DNA of 64,000 nt from Scalesia atractyloides (Eukaryota; Streptophyta; Magnoliopsida; Asterales; Asteraceae): the NCBI GenBank assembly GCA_947069175.1, contig CAMTDV010000019.1, forward strand, positions 76,383,358 to 76,447,357, given 5' to 3'. The notes under the pieces are model-generated. The model saw only the letters and a program-made list of their open reading frames with translations, was not told the origin of the DNA and did not search any database. Positions 47,128-56,837 of the stretch are shown here, piece after piece. The translations under genes and the position numbers were made by a program. How positions within the stretch are numbered: the stretch's first letter is position 1; every line of letters begins with the position of its first letter.

Positions 47128-47393
47128 CTAGAGATCCTAAGAGAAGTCCACCTTATTTGAGAAAATTGAGAAGTATTCTGGACCACATATTTCCCTAAAC
47201 TTTTCGTAATATACGCATATGTATAGTTTAAACTTGACTATATACATATATGGATATTGACTTATACACATATGCATATAGTCAATTTTAAACTATACAT
47301 ATATGTATATTACGAAAAACTTTGGAAATGTGTGGTCCAGAATGCTTCTCAAGTTTCTCAATTCGCCTAGTGCTTCTCACACGATCCTAACCC

Positions 47394-47394
<1 letters not shown>
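47127..47394. mobile_element. TA-tract MITE b, near-perfect palindrome
   Basis: Two arms of about 125 bases (47127-47255 and 47266-47394) are reverse complements with few mismatches: for example GAGAAGTATTCTGGACCACA against TGTGGTCCAGAATGCTTCTC. (TA)n lies on both sides (47092-47126, 47395-47433). Confidence 0.88.
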
Positions 47395-47434
<40 letters not shown>

Positions 47435-47435
<1 letters not shown>

Positions 47436-47872
47436 TGAAAAAACTGCTTTAAATGAGATAACTAATTAAAAAAGCTTAAAAAACATACCATTTTTTTAAT
47501 TTATTTTTATTAAAAATCGCTACAAATAATTTATAAAAAATACTTTTTAAAAAAAAAATTGTAATGCACATGTGCAACAATACGGAAAAGCCTAAACTAC
47601 ATAACCCATCCCCCAAAAACCTAATCCTAATCCTAAGCCTAAACTACATAACCCATCCCCCAAAAACCTCAGCCTAAAAGCTAAAATAAACTCTAAAGCT
47701 AACTTTAAGCATATAATGCACGTGCATACAAGTTTTTTTTTTTTTTGAAAAAAAAAAGTTTTTTATATATAAAAAAATAAGTGTTTTTTTTATAATTGCC
47801 ATTTTTTAGGCTTTTTAGTTAGTTTTTTAGTTTTCTCATTTATATGTAGTTTTCTTATGATCCCCCCTCTCT
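47435..47872. other. AT-rich spacer with short tandem duplication
   Basis: At 47589-47668 the text GCCTAAACTACATAACCCAT with CCCCCAAAAACCT occurs twice, about 47 bases apart. Otherwise poly-A/T-rich. Nothing coding. Confidence 0.7.
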
Positions 47873-47951
47873 CTCTATATATATATACATATATATACTA
47901 TGTATATATGTATGTATATATATAATATATATATATAATATATATATATAT

Positions 47952-48310
47952 GGTTGAATGAAAACTCATACGAGTTGTGAGAATTTAGAGAACTCGGACT
48001 TACGAAATGTTTTATCAATTTTGTTTTACAAAAAAATATATAAAAAATTAACTTTTCCATAAAAAATAAGTTTTTATTTTCATTTACAGCAGCCGTAAAT
48101 GCTTGCTGTAAAAGGCTAATGTCATGCTGATATAATCAGCTTTTTACAGCAGTTGTAAGGGCTGAAAAATACAACTTCGAATTTGTTTTTACGACCGTCT
48201 TTCTAACACTTTAATCTAGTGGTGTTAAAAAAATGGGGGAAAACTCGCAGGAAAAAGGACGAATTATCTAAGTTCTCACACCTCGGAGTGGTTTTCCCTT
48301 GATCTTGATG
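47952..48310. mobile_element. TA-tract MITE c
   Basis: Ends are inverted over about 40 bases: GAAAACTCATACGAGTTGTG against, reversed, GAAAACCACTCCGAGGTGTG, both followed by AGAA-TTAGA-type text. An inner pair around TTTACAGCAG also pairs. (TA)n on both sides (47873-47951, 48311-48332). Confidence 0.83.
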
Positions 48311-48360
48311 GTATATATATATATATATATATTACACACACTCACACACACACACATATA

Positions 48361-48752
48361 TAGATGAAGTATAGGAACAAAACTCAATTGAGTTGAAAAA
48401 ACTCAAAAAACCCTATGTAACATTATTATTTTTTTCTAAAAAAACAGGCGATATAACATATATATATATTTAAACATTTTTATTAAAAAAATGTAAAAAG
48501 CTTCGAATAGTTTTTTATTTCAAAATCTATATCTTACATTTTTTTGACCATATATATTATGTAACATGAAATTTTTTACAAGTTATTTTTTTAAAAACTA
48601 CTCGACACTCTTTTTACAAAAATGTTCAAATATATGTATGTTACATTCCTTATTTTTTAGAACAAATAAAAACATTACATAGGGTTTTTAAAAAAGGTTT
48701 TTGAGTTTTTCAACTTAAATGGGTTTTCGTTTTACACTTCCCCAGTATTATA
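48361..48752. mobile_element. TA-tract MITE d
   Basis: Long inverted repeats of at least 100 bases: AAGTATAGGAACAAAACTCA... against, reversed, AAGTGTAAAACGAAAACCCA..., both leading to GTTGAAAAA-ACTCAAAAA and CCCTATGTAA. Left side abuts a (CA)n/(TA)n tract at 48333-48360. Confidence 0.82.
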
Positions 48753-49263
48753 TGTAGTTTGATATGAGTTTTGAAAATTAACAAAAACATGAAAAAGAAA
48801 TAAAGAAAGAATGGAACTTGAAATAATAAATATCTAGTAAATTATTATTTTAGTCTTTGTGGTTTAGTTAGTTTTAACCCATTGAGCTTATAAATGAATC
48901 TTTGGATGTATGAGACCTTGAGGTTGCTTTTTGTAAATAACACAAACTTTGTTAGTTTTTCCAATTAAATGTAAGGACAGTTTGGTCCCTTTACACCTTA
49001 GACCGGAGAGGTTTTTGGGCTTTTTCCCTAGGAGACCGCCCCTGGGTGTGTTTCTTGCCCAAATTCGTTGTTTAAACCACGCCTCAACTTTTGATTTTTC
49101 AAAATGTTACCGTTGAACAAATAGTCAAAACATTTAATTTTTAATTTTTCTAAATTAAAATTCCACTTTTTACCTTTAAATACCCCACTTTTCACGCATT
49201 TTTTTTTATAAAACTCCATATATTCTTCTCTACTTCTTAAAAATTTATAAAAATTATTACACC
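48753..49263. other. Spacer, no gene seen
   Basis: AT-rich DNA before the decayed Harbinger-associated gene. Could contain its promoter or the left end of its host transposon, but I could not find a terminal repeat. Confidence 0.55.
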
Positions 49264-50521
49264 ATGCATCCCTTCCGACCTCTTTTCGGTGTTCCCTTTA
49301 GACCTGGTAACCCAAACACATATCGCCCGAACACCACCCAACCGCAACCAAACTTTAATTTTCAAAGAGATGGACCCGAATATCTTTGCGTTCGGTCAAA
49401 AGTTAGGCTACGGTGATTCGCAACCGTTCTTTCAAGCCCCACACTCCTTTACCCAAACGGGCGGTTCACAACCCGAGCCGGAAGTAGATACGGTGCCGGA
49501 GACGCAACCCGAACCCGTACCCGAGGCATCTCAACGTGGTAGAAGGTCACACAAAAAAAAGATGCAAATGCCCCACGCCGAAAGGGAACCCGTCTAGTTT
49601 GGACGAAATACGAGGAATGCGCGTTAGCTCGGGCGTGGCTCGACATATTGGAGGACCCTGAAGTTGGTAAGCATAACAAAAAATTAGTCGATTTTATTTT
49701 TTAAAAAAGTTTGCAGCCGTTTATTATTATTTTTTTAAGAATGTAACATTTATTTTTTTATTTGTTTGTAGCAAAATATCAAAATTCATCAACTTTTTGG
49801 CACATAATTCGTGAGAATTTTTTAACGCGATGGGAAATGGTGAATATCGGGATAAAGATTTCATATCAAGCAAATGAACCGATATCAACAAAAAATGTCA
49901 TCAATTCCAAGAAGTTTTTCAACGAACGAGGGATAATTGGCCGAGCGGAGGAGGTGACGTCGATATTTTAACGAGAGCAATGGAAGAGTACGACCAAACT
50001 GGAGGCGTTTTCACGTACTGTAGATGTTGGGAACTTCTTCGCAATAGTCCAAAGTGGGCTAACTTACCGGGACGACGTCTAGTGGTAGACGTAAATCAAA
50101 AAGGTCGAAAACATCATCCTCGTTCGACCCGGAAACACCCACTTCCGATGCGCGTAACGTCGACTTAAACATCATTATGGACGATGAAGAGGAGGATGAG
50201 GAGTTAAAACAACCGCCCGATAGAAGAAGTGGGAAAAAGATGGGGAAAAAGCCGGTAGTGTGGTCTTCCGCTAATCTCGAGTTGAAGGAAGATTTCGAAG
50301 AGATGAACTGACGCCTACAAGACATTCAAGACCTCGATCACAAGCGTTGGGAGAGTATGCAAGAAAGAAACGTCGAAAACAAAATATTGTCGCGATATAA
50401 AAGGAGAGACAAATGGATAAAGACACAGAGGTGTTGTCTAAACCGATCGATCACCTCCAAGGCGAGACATTGATTCTAGCGGAAATGCGTCGGCAACAAA
50501 TTCGTGAAAAATACAACCTTT
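49264..50521 (+). pseudogene. Decayed PIF/Harbinger-associated SANT + NAM-associated gene
   Basis: Scattered frames together match the plant family often annotated as 'glutathione S-transferase T3-like' or Harbinger ORF1, a DNA-binding partner of the transposase. N-terminus MHPFRPLFGVPFRPG (49264), Gln/Pro-rich linker, RGRRSHKKK, SANT start WTKYEECALARAWLDILEDP (about 49595-49660), GT donor at 49667 and AG acceptor at 49770-49771, then FWHIIRENFL, WEMVNIGIKIS, AMEEYDQTGGVFTYCRCWEL, SPKW, and an acidic-to-basic C-terminal part (DDEEEDEELK, RRSGKKMGKKP) like the NAM-associated domain. At least four frameshifts or stops, so it is non-functional. No transposase ORF is seen nearby. Confidence 0.72.
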
Positions 50522-51370
50522 AGATTATCACTTTTTTTATTTATTTTTTAGTAATGTTTTTTTAGTTTATCCATTTTCTATTTTTATTATTAGTAATGTA
50601 ATTTTTTATTTAATGAAATATTACTTTTAAATTTAAAAAAATAATAATTGGGTAATGATTGGTTGGGGCATTATGGGGCATTATCCCACTACATCCGTTT
50701 TAGAAAAACGCCCAATAGTGCTCCTTTACTGACAGGACTGTCACATGCCTGAAAACGTCCAAGAGTGAGAGCATTATTCCCCGTACCACTACACATGATG
50801 TTAAAGTTGTTTATCTAATTACAATGTAATTTGAATATTTAAGGGGACCATTTATATAATTACTCAAATTAACAAAAATAAATCCCTAACCTCATTCTTA
50901 CTTCCCTCTTAATTGAGATATTTTATTGTATATTTAAGAAAATGTTTTTTTAATATTTTATTGTTAATTTGTTTTTATTATATCCTTATTTTATGATTAT
51001 TATTTAATAAAAAAACATTTTAATATACGAAAAGATGTTTTTTAAAAGCGTTGTTTTTTTATAAACATCGTTTTTAAAATCGTTCATTTTCAAACTATTT
51101 TTAGAATCGCTCATCTTTTTTTCAAATCTTTCATTTCTTTGAACCATGTGCTTGTTCAAAATTCATTTATATTTTTTGAAGCTTTTGTTTATTAAAATTG
51201 TTCGCTTTTAAACCTTATTTTTTTTGTAAATGTCTTCTTTTAGAAAACCTTTGTTTTTTAAACTGTTTGTTTGTTTAAAATCATTCGTTTATTAATTCCT
51301 TTGATTTTTTAAATCGTTTATTTCTTGAAGTTCCTTTTTTCCTACCGAGGATAAGTAAATTATAAATACA
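50522..51370. other. AT-rich spacer, no gene seen
   Basis: A GGGGCATTATCCCACTAC-like stretch at 50665-50695 and CATTATTCCCCGTACCACTA near 50770-50790 look like ends of a Harbinger-type element but I cannot pair them with a left end. The rest is T-rich with repeated TTTAAAATCGTT-like pieces. Confidence 0.5.
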
Positions 51371-51554
51371 ATGTTTAAAGTGCAGATCACCACTTTTTGG
51401 GTTGAAGTCGGCAACACCCAAATCACAATATCTGAATTAATTCAAGAAATAATGGATAATATTCACAAGATCACAATTATGCTAAATGTTGCACGAGATC
51501 GACAGAAGAGTTGTGCCGACGTTGGCAGGAAACCACTGTTCTTTGAAGTGGGTG
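51371..51554 (+). pseudogene. E6 integrase, part 1
   Basis: Reads FWVEVGNTQITISELIQEI and ARDRQKSCADVGRKPLFFEVG, the segment between the integrase core and the C-terminal barrel in gypsy elements. It breaks at EVG, exactly where part 2 starts (VGDKIFLKV). Confidence 0.85.
51550..51554 (+). repeat. Target-site duplication GTGGG, left copy
   Basis: GTGGG here and at 58104-58108 bracket the compound Tat-like insertion. In both places it encodes Val-Gly of the E6 integrase, so excision of one copy plus the insert gives a continuous frame. Confidence 0.93.
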
Positions 51555-52912
51555 ATGGAGAGGGTGAAACCCGAGCATTAAAGTGTCTAAATTGTGAATA
51601 TTATGTGTGTTTTGTGTGTTTACTTGCCTAGAATGAGTTAACTACGAGAATTCGGTATTTTGCAGGTAAAACACGTAACTTGGCAAAGTTATGAGAGTTA
51701 AAGATGAAGTGAAAGGCATCGGATTGGATATTATAGCTCGTGATGCAAGTCTAGAGCTTTGTTCGGTTGATAACGAGTTGTGAGAGCGGAAGATTCAAGA
51801 AAGAATGAAGTTGAAGGGCTAACCGGTACTTATTTGAAAGTTGGTTCATGTTAAATGATGTGAGAATATGGAAGAATAAAGTCCAGGGGGTAATTGGTTA
51901 TTTGTTGGAAGTGGTTTGCAAGTTGTATGAAGAGGAGATGAGGCGCGACCGTTGGCGACGGTAGCCTCATCGTAACTGACGGTCATGGCATTTGGCAAGA
52001 AAATGATCAGAAAGTGAGAACTGTCACTGACGGTTAGGTCAGATAGAGGGAACAGAAAGTGTGGACCGTCCTGACGGTCCTTGACGGTGTTACGGTCCGG
52101 AGACGCAAAAACGTGAATTTGGGGTGTGTGTGATATATTAGGGTTGGAAAAGCCACAAGTCATCACCATCACTTCCAAGGACGGAAAAAGGTGGTAAGAG
52201 GCATCAAAGAGCAAGGCTTTTCTACTCGTTTCATCACAATTCTTCCACAAATCATCAAGCTGATCATGAATTCATCCTTCTTTCAAGCTTTTGTTGATCT
52301 TGTTTACGAGATGAGCGGCTAAAACTCTTATGGTTTCCTCCGGATGGAGGGTTTTCGTATGTTGATTCGATTTATGTGTTTATAACTTTATTGAATCCGG
52401 CAATCTAATCATTCGATGCTTTTTGCCGGTAACTTGATTTATTGATTGTAAACGGTTACTTTTGTATAACTTTAATTCTTAATCATTCAGTTCTAGAGAG
52501 TTCTAGTAATTGGGATTTATTTGACATGGGATTAGGGTTAGTAATTGTAATTGATATTAGTTTGTTAACCTCCCGTTATGTATTGACCGAAGTACTTAGT
52601 CTGCAACTATCACAATTGATGAGTTAGGGTTTACACTCATGTCTATGTGGGTGTTAATTTAGACACATAGTTGAATTTAAATGGAAACCTGAATTCCGGA
52701 GGATCCATTCTTTCTCCATTTGATTACAACCTCGTTTTAATTTGTTAATTTAGACAATCTTCACAATCAAACAAACATATTTTCCAATTCAGTGATAGTT
52801 AATTCATACTTTGCATTATAACATTTTCCACAATCCTCATCTGGTTCGATATCCGACTTACTCTAGCTACTAGTTTATTTCGGTTTTTGCATGAGACTAA
52901 CGACAGTCATCA
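51555..52912 (+). repeat. LTR1 (older, 1358 bp)
   Basis: Starts TGATGGAGAGGG after GTGGG and ends ACGACAGTCATCA. It aligns with LTR2 in pieces: AACTACGAGAA, GGTTTCCTCCGGATGGAGGG, ACCTCCCGTTATGTATTGAC. It carries at least six TGACGGT/GACGGTC motifs at 51945-52090. Confidence 0.82.
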
Positions 52913-52915
52913 AAA

Positions 52916-52933
52916 CCGCATCGTTGCCGGGGA
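52916..52933 (+). other. Primer-binding site 1
   Basis: CCGCATCGTTGCCGGGGA three bases after LTR1, a slightly mutated version of PBS2. LTR2 starts directly after it, so the younger element landed here. Confidence 0.85.
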
Positions 52934-54243
52934 TGTGATGGAAGGGTTTAGGAATGTGATTTATAAGTGTTAAATGTCTAATCTTATGTATATTTGATCG
53001 TTTATACGTGTGGAATTTAATAACTACGAGAAATTGGTGTTTTTCAGGTAAAGCACGTAATTCGGAGAAGTTATGATGATTAAGGATGAAGTGGAGTATT
53101 ACGAGATGGAATTTGCAGCTCGTGATACGAATTTGGAGTGTGTTCGGGTGCTATTAAGGCTTGAGGATGCAAATTATACGAAAGAATGAAGTCCAAGGGG
53201 TTAAACATGAAGAATGGACGTGTTTTGAGGAAAACAAATGGAGTGGAATTAAAGATCTTAAGAGATAGAATGATAGAGGGTTGAATTACGAATGTGTAGG
53301 CGAAAACAGTGCATAGAACGGAGCTATAACAAAAAAAGTTATGAAGAAAACAGTTTTTGAACAAATATGCTAAGTGACCAGAAAGTACGGAACGTCACTG
53401 ACGGTCCCTGGCCGTCATTGACGGTCCCGGTTCCAAAAAAATGCGAATTTTGGTCTTGGAAGGTATATTAGGGTTTCAAGAAACATCTTATCATAATCAT
53501 CACTTCTAAGGACAACCAAGGCACTTCCAAAGCTCAAAAGATCAAGGCTTTTTCACCAAAACCATCACAATTCTTCACCGAATCAATCATTCGATCATGA
53601 GTTCATCATCAAATCAAGCTTTTGTTGACGTTGTGAGCGAGATGAGCGGCTAAACTCTTATGGTTTCCTCCGGATGGAGGGTTTTGTAAGTAGTTGATAC
53701 AATGTGTTTGATTTAATCGTTTTGATTTGGTGATCTAAGCGTTCGATGCTTTTCACCTAGATTTGATTCGTTAATTGTAAACAATTGCTTTTCACTTAAA
53801 CCTTGATTTCTAAACATTCAATTCCCGAGAGTTCTAGTAATTGGGATATATTTGCTATGGGGTTAGGGTTGGTTATTGCAATTGATAATCATTTGATAAC
53901 CTCCCGTTATGTATTGACCGGAGTACTTAGTCGTTAATTATCACAATTAGTTAATCAGATTTACACTTATGTCTATGTAGGTGTTATGAGTGAACACATA
54001 GTTGAAATTAACTGCAAAGCCTAAAGTCTAGAGGAACCATTCTTCTTTCATTTGATTACAACCTCGTTTTAATTCGTTAATTTAGACAATCTTCGCAATC
54101 AAACAAACAGATTTTCCATTTCAGTAGTAGTTAATTAACTCTTTTCATTATAACGCTTTTCACAATCCTCCTCTGGTTCGATATCCGGCTTACTCTAGGT
54201 ACTACTTTATTTCGGTTTTTGCATGACACTAACACAGTCATCA
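52934..54243 (+). repeat. LTR2 (5' LTR of younger element, 1310 bp)
   Basis: Starts TGTGATGGAAGGGTTTAGG and ends ACACAGTCATCA. Very similar to LTR3. Contains GACGGTC repeats at 53395-53432. Confidence 0.92.
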
Positions 54244-54246
54244 AAA

Positions 54247-54264
54247 TGGCGTCGTTGCCGGGGA
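54247..54264 (+). other. Primer-binding site 2
   Basis: TGGCGTCGTTGCCGGGGA three bases past LTR2, the typical PBS of Tat/Athila-type gypsy elements. Confidence 0.92.
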
Positions 54265-54347
54265 GGCGTGCGCAAAGTTTTTAGTGTTAAGTTTTAGTTA
54301 AAATAAAAAAAATCCAAAAATAGTGTCAGTTTTGAACATATTTATGA

Positions 54348-55326
54348 TTGGGGCTTGTGTTTCTGTGTTTTTGCAGGAAGGCAAGTTATTTGAGAAGAAG
54401 ATTTTTCGAGTACTATACATGTATGTTTTGCAAGAATCTGCTGCATCCAGGAATTACCTGTTGGGAGGCTCGATACAGGCGTAAAGAAGAACAGAGGAGA
54501 GCAATTGAGTTGGATTTTTATTCTGATGATCATGTACACCCGCACTATTCTTATTCTGATTCGCTGCGAGTTGCATATGATTACCAATCGGATACGAATT
54601 ATTGTTATGATAAGCAGACATGGGATGAGAGTAGCTATGATCCGGAGATGGTACAACGCATGAGCTACCAAGAGGAGTATGACAATTGTTATGATGAATA
54701 CTCTCGACTTTTGTTATGAAGACCATCTAGTAAAGTATCAAGATGCCTATCATACCCATGATACATTTGATCAGGGTGAGTCTGAATGTGAACCCCAGTC
54801 ACCTGGTTACCATCAATCACCCCAATTTGTAAGTCTTATTGAATATATGAGACAAAGAGACTTGGCATACATTGGAGAGGAATTGGTGAAACCTGACCTG
54901 TCAATAGAAGACCAGTTGGAGATGTGGATTCAGAAGTATGATCTTTTGATGGCTGAAGTGAAGGATGATGGGCCAAGAATGACTCCAATGGAAAAACGCC
55001 AAGCCAGGGATAGATGGGTGTCTCTACAGATGTCTCCTTCTCAAGTAAGGAACAAGGTTGTGGAGGTTAATACCACACCGGTGATTCTCTCAATTGCTGA
55101 ACAGTCAGATGTGGAGAAAATTGTTGAAGGTGATGAGGTGAAAGAAGACATTCCACAAAAGTGTGGGGATGCACGTATAGAGATGAGGAAGGTGACGATG
55201 AAGGACATCTGGCGGATCATCATAAAGTGGTTGTGCAATAATCCGACGTATCTGCTGATATTCAGTAAAAAGAAACCCTTGTGGAGAGTTAACTACAGAG
55301 TGTATATTGGGAACTCGATATCTTGA
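54348..55326 (+). pseudogene. Unassigned ORF of the Tat-like element (one frameshift)
   Basis: Two overlapping frames (54348-54719 and 54679-55326) read as one protein of about 325 residues with a frameshift near 54710. The first part is rich in Tyr, Asp and His (YYTCMFCKN, YDYQSDTNYCYDKQ, YQEEYDNCYDEYS). The second has YHTHDTFDQGESE, SPQFVSLIEYMRQRDLAYIG, then an acidic helix-rich part (EDQLEMWIQKYDLLMAEVK, MEKRQARDRWVSLQM) and ends basic. No zinc knuckle, DTG or RT motif. The position right after the PBS is where Ogre elements have their ORF1 of unknown function. I do not recognise a family. Confidence 0.55.
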
Positions 55327-55392
55327 TAAAAGTTAGACCCATTGGATCAGTGATGTCAGGTACCGTGCATTCCTGGGAAATACAAGGGGTAA

Positions 55393-55797
55393 ATGTGCAT
55401 TGAGACCACCATAGCGTATATCAGGTACGGTCTGGCTGAAGACCTAAAACTTAGCGCTCTCGGGAGGCACCCCGAGGATATAGAGTATTGTACCTTGTTT
55501 TGTTTCATTTTGGTGTGGCTGTGTTTTGACAGGTATTTACAAGTTCATCTTCACGGATACAATATTTCAAGTGTGGGGATGTTTTACAACATCCCCTGTG
55601 AGATACCAAAGAAGCTATGGAATGCGTCTATTCCGGTTAGAGCACAACAGCCGCATCATTACAGACACATGATCAGGTGCATGTGTTTATCTATCTTGTG
55701 TTTTATTTGTTTTTGTGTATTTGGTGGTGTGAAGTTTCGTGTTGGGAATGGTGCGCTTGTTGAGTCAACTTGGTCGTTTGTTGTTCATTGTTTGTAG
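55393..55797 (+). pseudogene. Unassigned second ORF of the Tat-like element
   Basis: 134 codons, same frame as the end of the preceding ORF after stops. It includes two hydrophobic stretches (FCFILVWLCF and CLSILCFICFCVFGG). It overlaps a GC-rich stem-loop at 55459-55476, so it may be chance or a relic of an env-like position. Not recognised. Confidence 0.3.
55459..55476 (+). other. Stem-loop CTCGGG-AGGCAC-CCCGAG
   Basis: 6-bp perfect stem preceded by AGCGCT. A similar AGCGCT...GGGAGGCA.CCC motif recurs near the 3' end of Athila-type plant elements as I remember them. Function unknown. Confidence 0.6.
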
Positions 55798-55866
55798 GTA
55801 GTATATCTCGAGTTCAGATTTTAAATTGCATTATACACCGGGACAATGTATCCCAAGTGTGGGGAT

Positions 55867-56820
55867 GCGGTAACTCGAGATAGGATTGGTAGGACTGATC
55901 ATATCAAATGCTTGGAATGGTTGAAATCCCCTAAAAATTGAAAAAAAAAATGAAAAATTTGATCATGTTTCGAAAGTTTTTTGCAACAAAATGGAAGATG
56001 ATAGGTATAATCGAGTTATTGGCTTTCGATTATTATATATATTAGATGATAAAACAGTCGAAAACGCATCTGATTTAGGATATGTGGGTAGGCCAGCCGG
56101 TTGAAAGGGTCCTTATGATTAAATAAAATACTTAAATATTAGGAATCTTGTGGGTTCTCGCCTTAGGAACTATAACAAAGCTGAAACTGTAGAGAGTATA
56201 AGGGATTCTGTTATAAATATAAGGCTTATAAATATTCCGATTAAATGGCACGTCTGTTTCTTTTTATGAGAATAAATCCGAAACATGGCGGCGCCCGAAA
56301 CATTCCATCTATCCATTTATTAAGCTAGCTTATATTGACAAAGCCTATGATATAGCCGCGGGGATGGTCACTCATGCGGTATATACCCTCTAGGTGGAGT
56401 TAGAGAAGAAAAAAACATTGGTGAACTTATGGCATTAATCGCGGGATGGTGACTCATGCGAGGTATGTCCGCTAAGTGATCGTATACAAAAACATGCTCA
56501 AGCTCAAAATTATCATTCATTATCCATCAAAGTTTAATCGGGAATATATAAAAGCTTATTATATAAGACACTATTTCCATAAGCTTGAAACGGAATTAGG
56601 TGGCGGTGTAGTCTTTTAAGTGTGAGACCCATAGTTTACTGATGCAATTGAACTTAATGATTATGATTAAGGACTTGCAAAACCGGTGGTTGGGTTTAAG
56701 TGGATCATATACTTGCAATCTTGATTAATGCGTGATTAAATTTGTTAATAAGCTAACCAAATAAATTGAAGTCAATGATTTGATTGTGATTCCATTGCAT
56801 ATTTCTTTTTCGGGACGAAA
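55867..56820 (+). other. Tat-like element 3' internal non-coding region
   Basis: No reading frame of note. GCGGGGATGGTCACTCATGCG (split by 1-2 bases) near 56357 and GCGGGATGGTGACTCATGCG near 56441 are a diverged direct pair about 85 bases apart. Confidence 0.65.
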
Positions 56821-56837
56821 AAGGATAAGTATGGGGA

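Larger units (their letters stand above)
55158..56837 (+). repeat. Four polypurine-tract-like motifs
   Basis: AAGTGTGGGGATG at 55159-55171, 55569-55581 and 55854-55866, and AAGTATGGGGATG at 56827-56839. Only the last touches an LTR (LTR3 starts at 56838), so it is the functional polypurine tract; the others are internal copies of the same text. Confidence 0.85.

Noticed and set aside
47589..47668. CCTAATCCTAATCCTAA as telomere-like sequence
   Set aside because: Not the CCCTAAA plant repeat; it belongs to a short two-copy tandem duplication.
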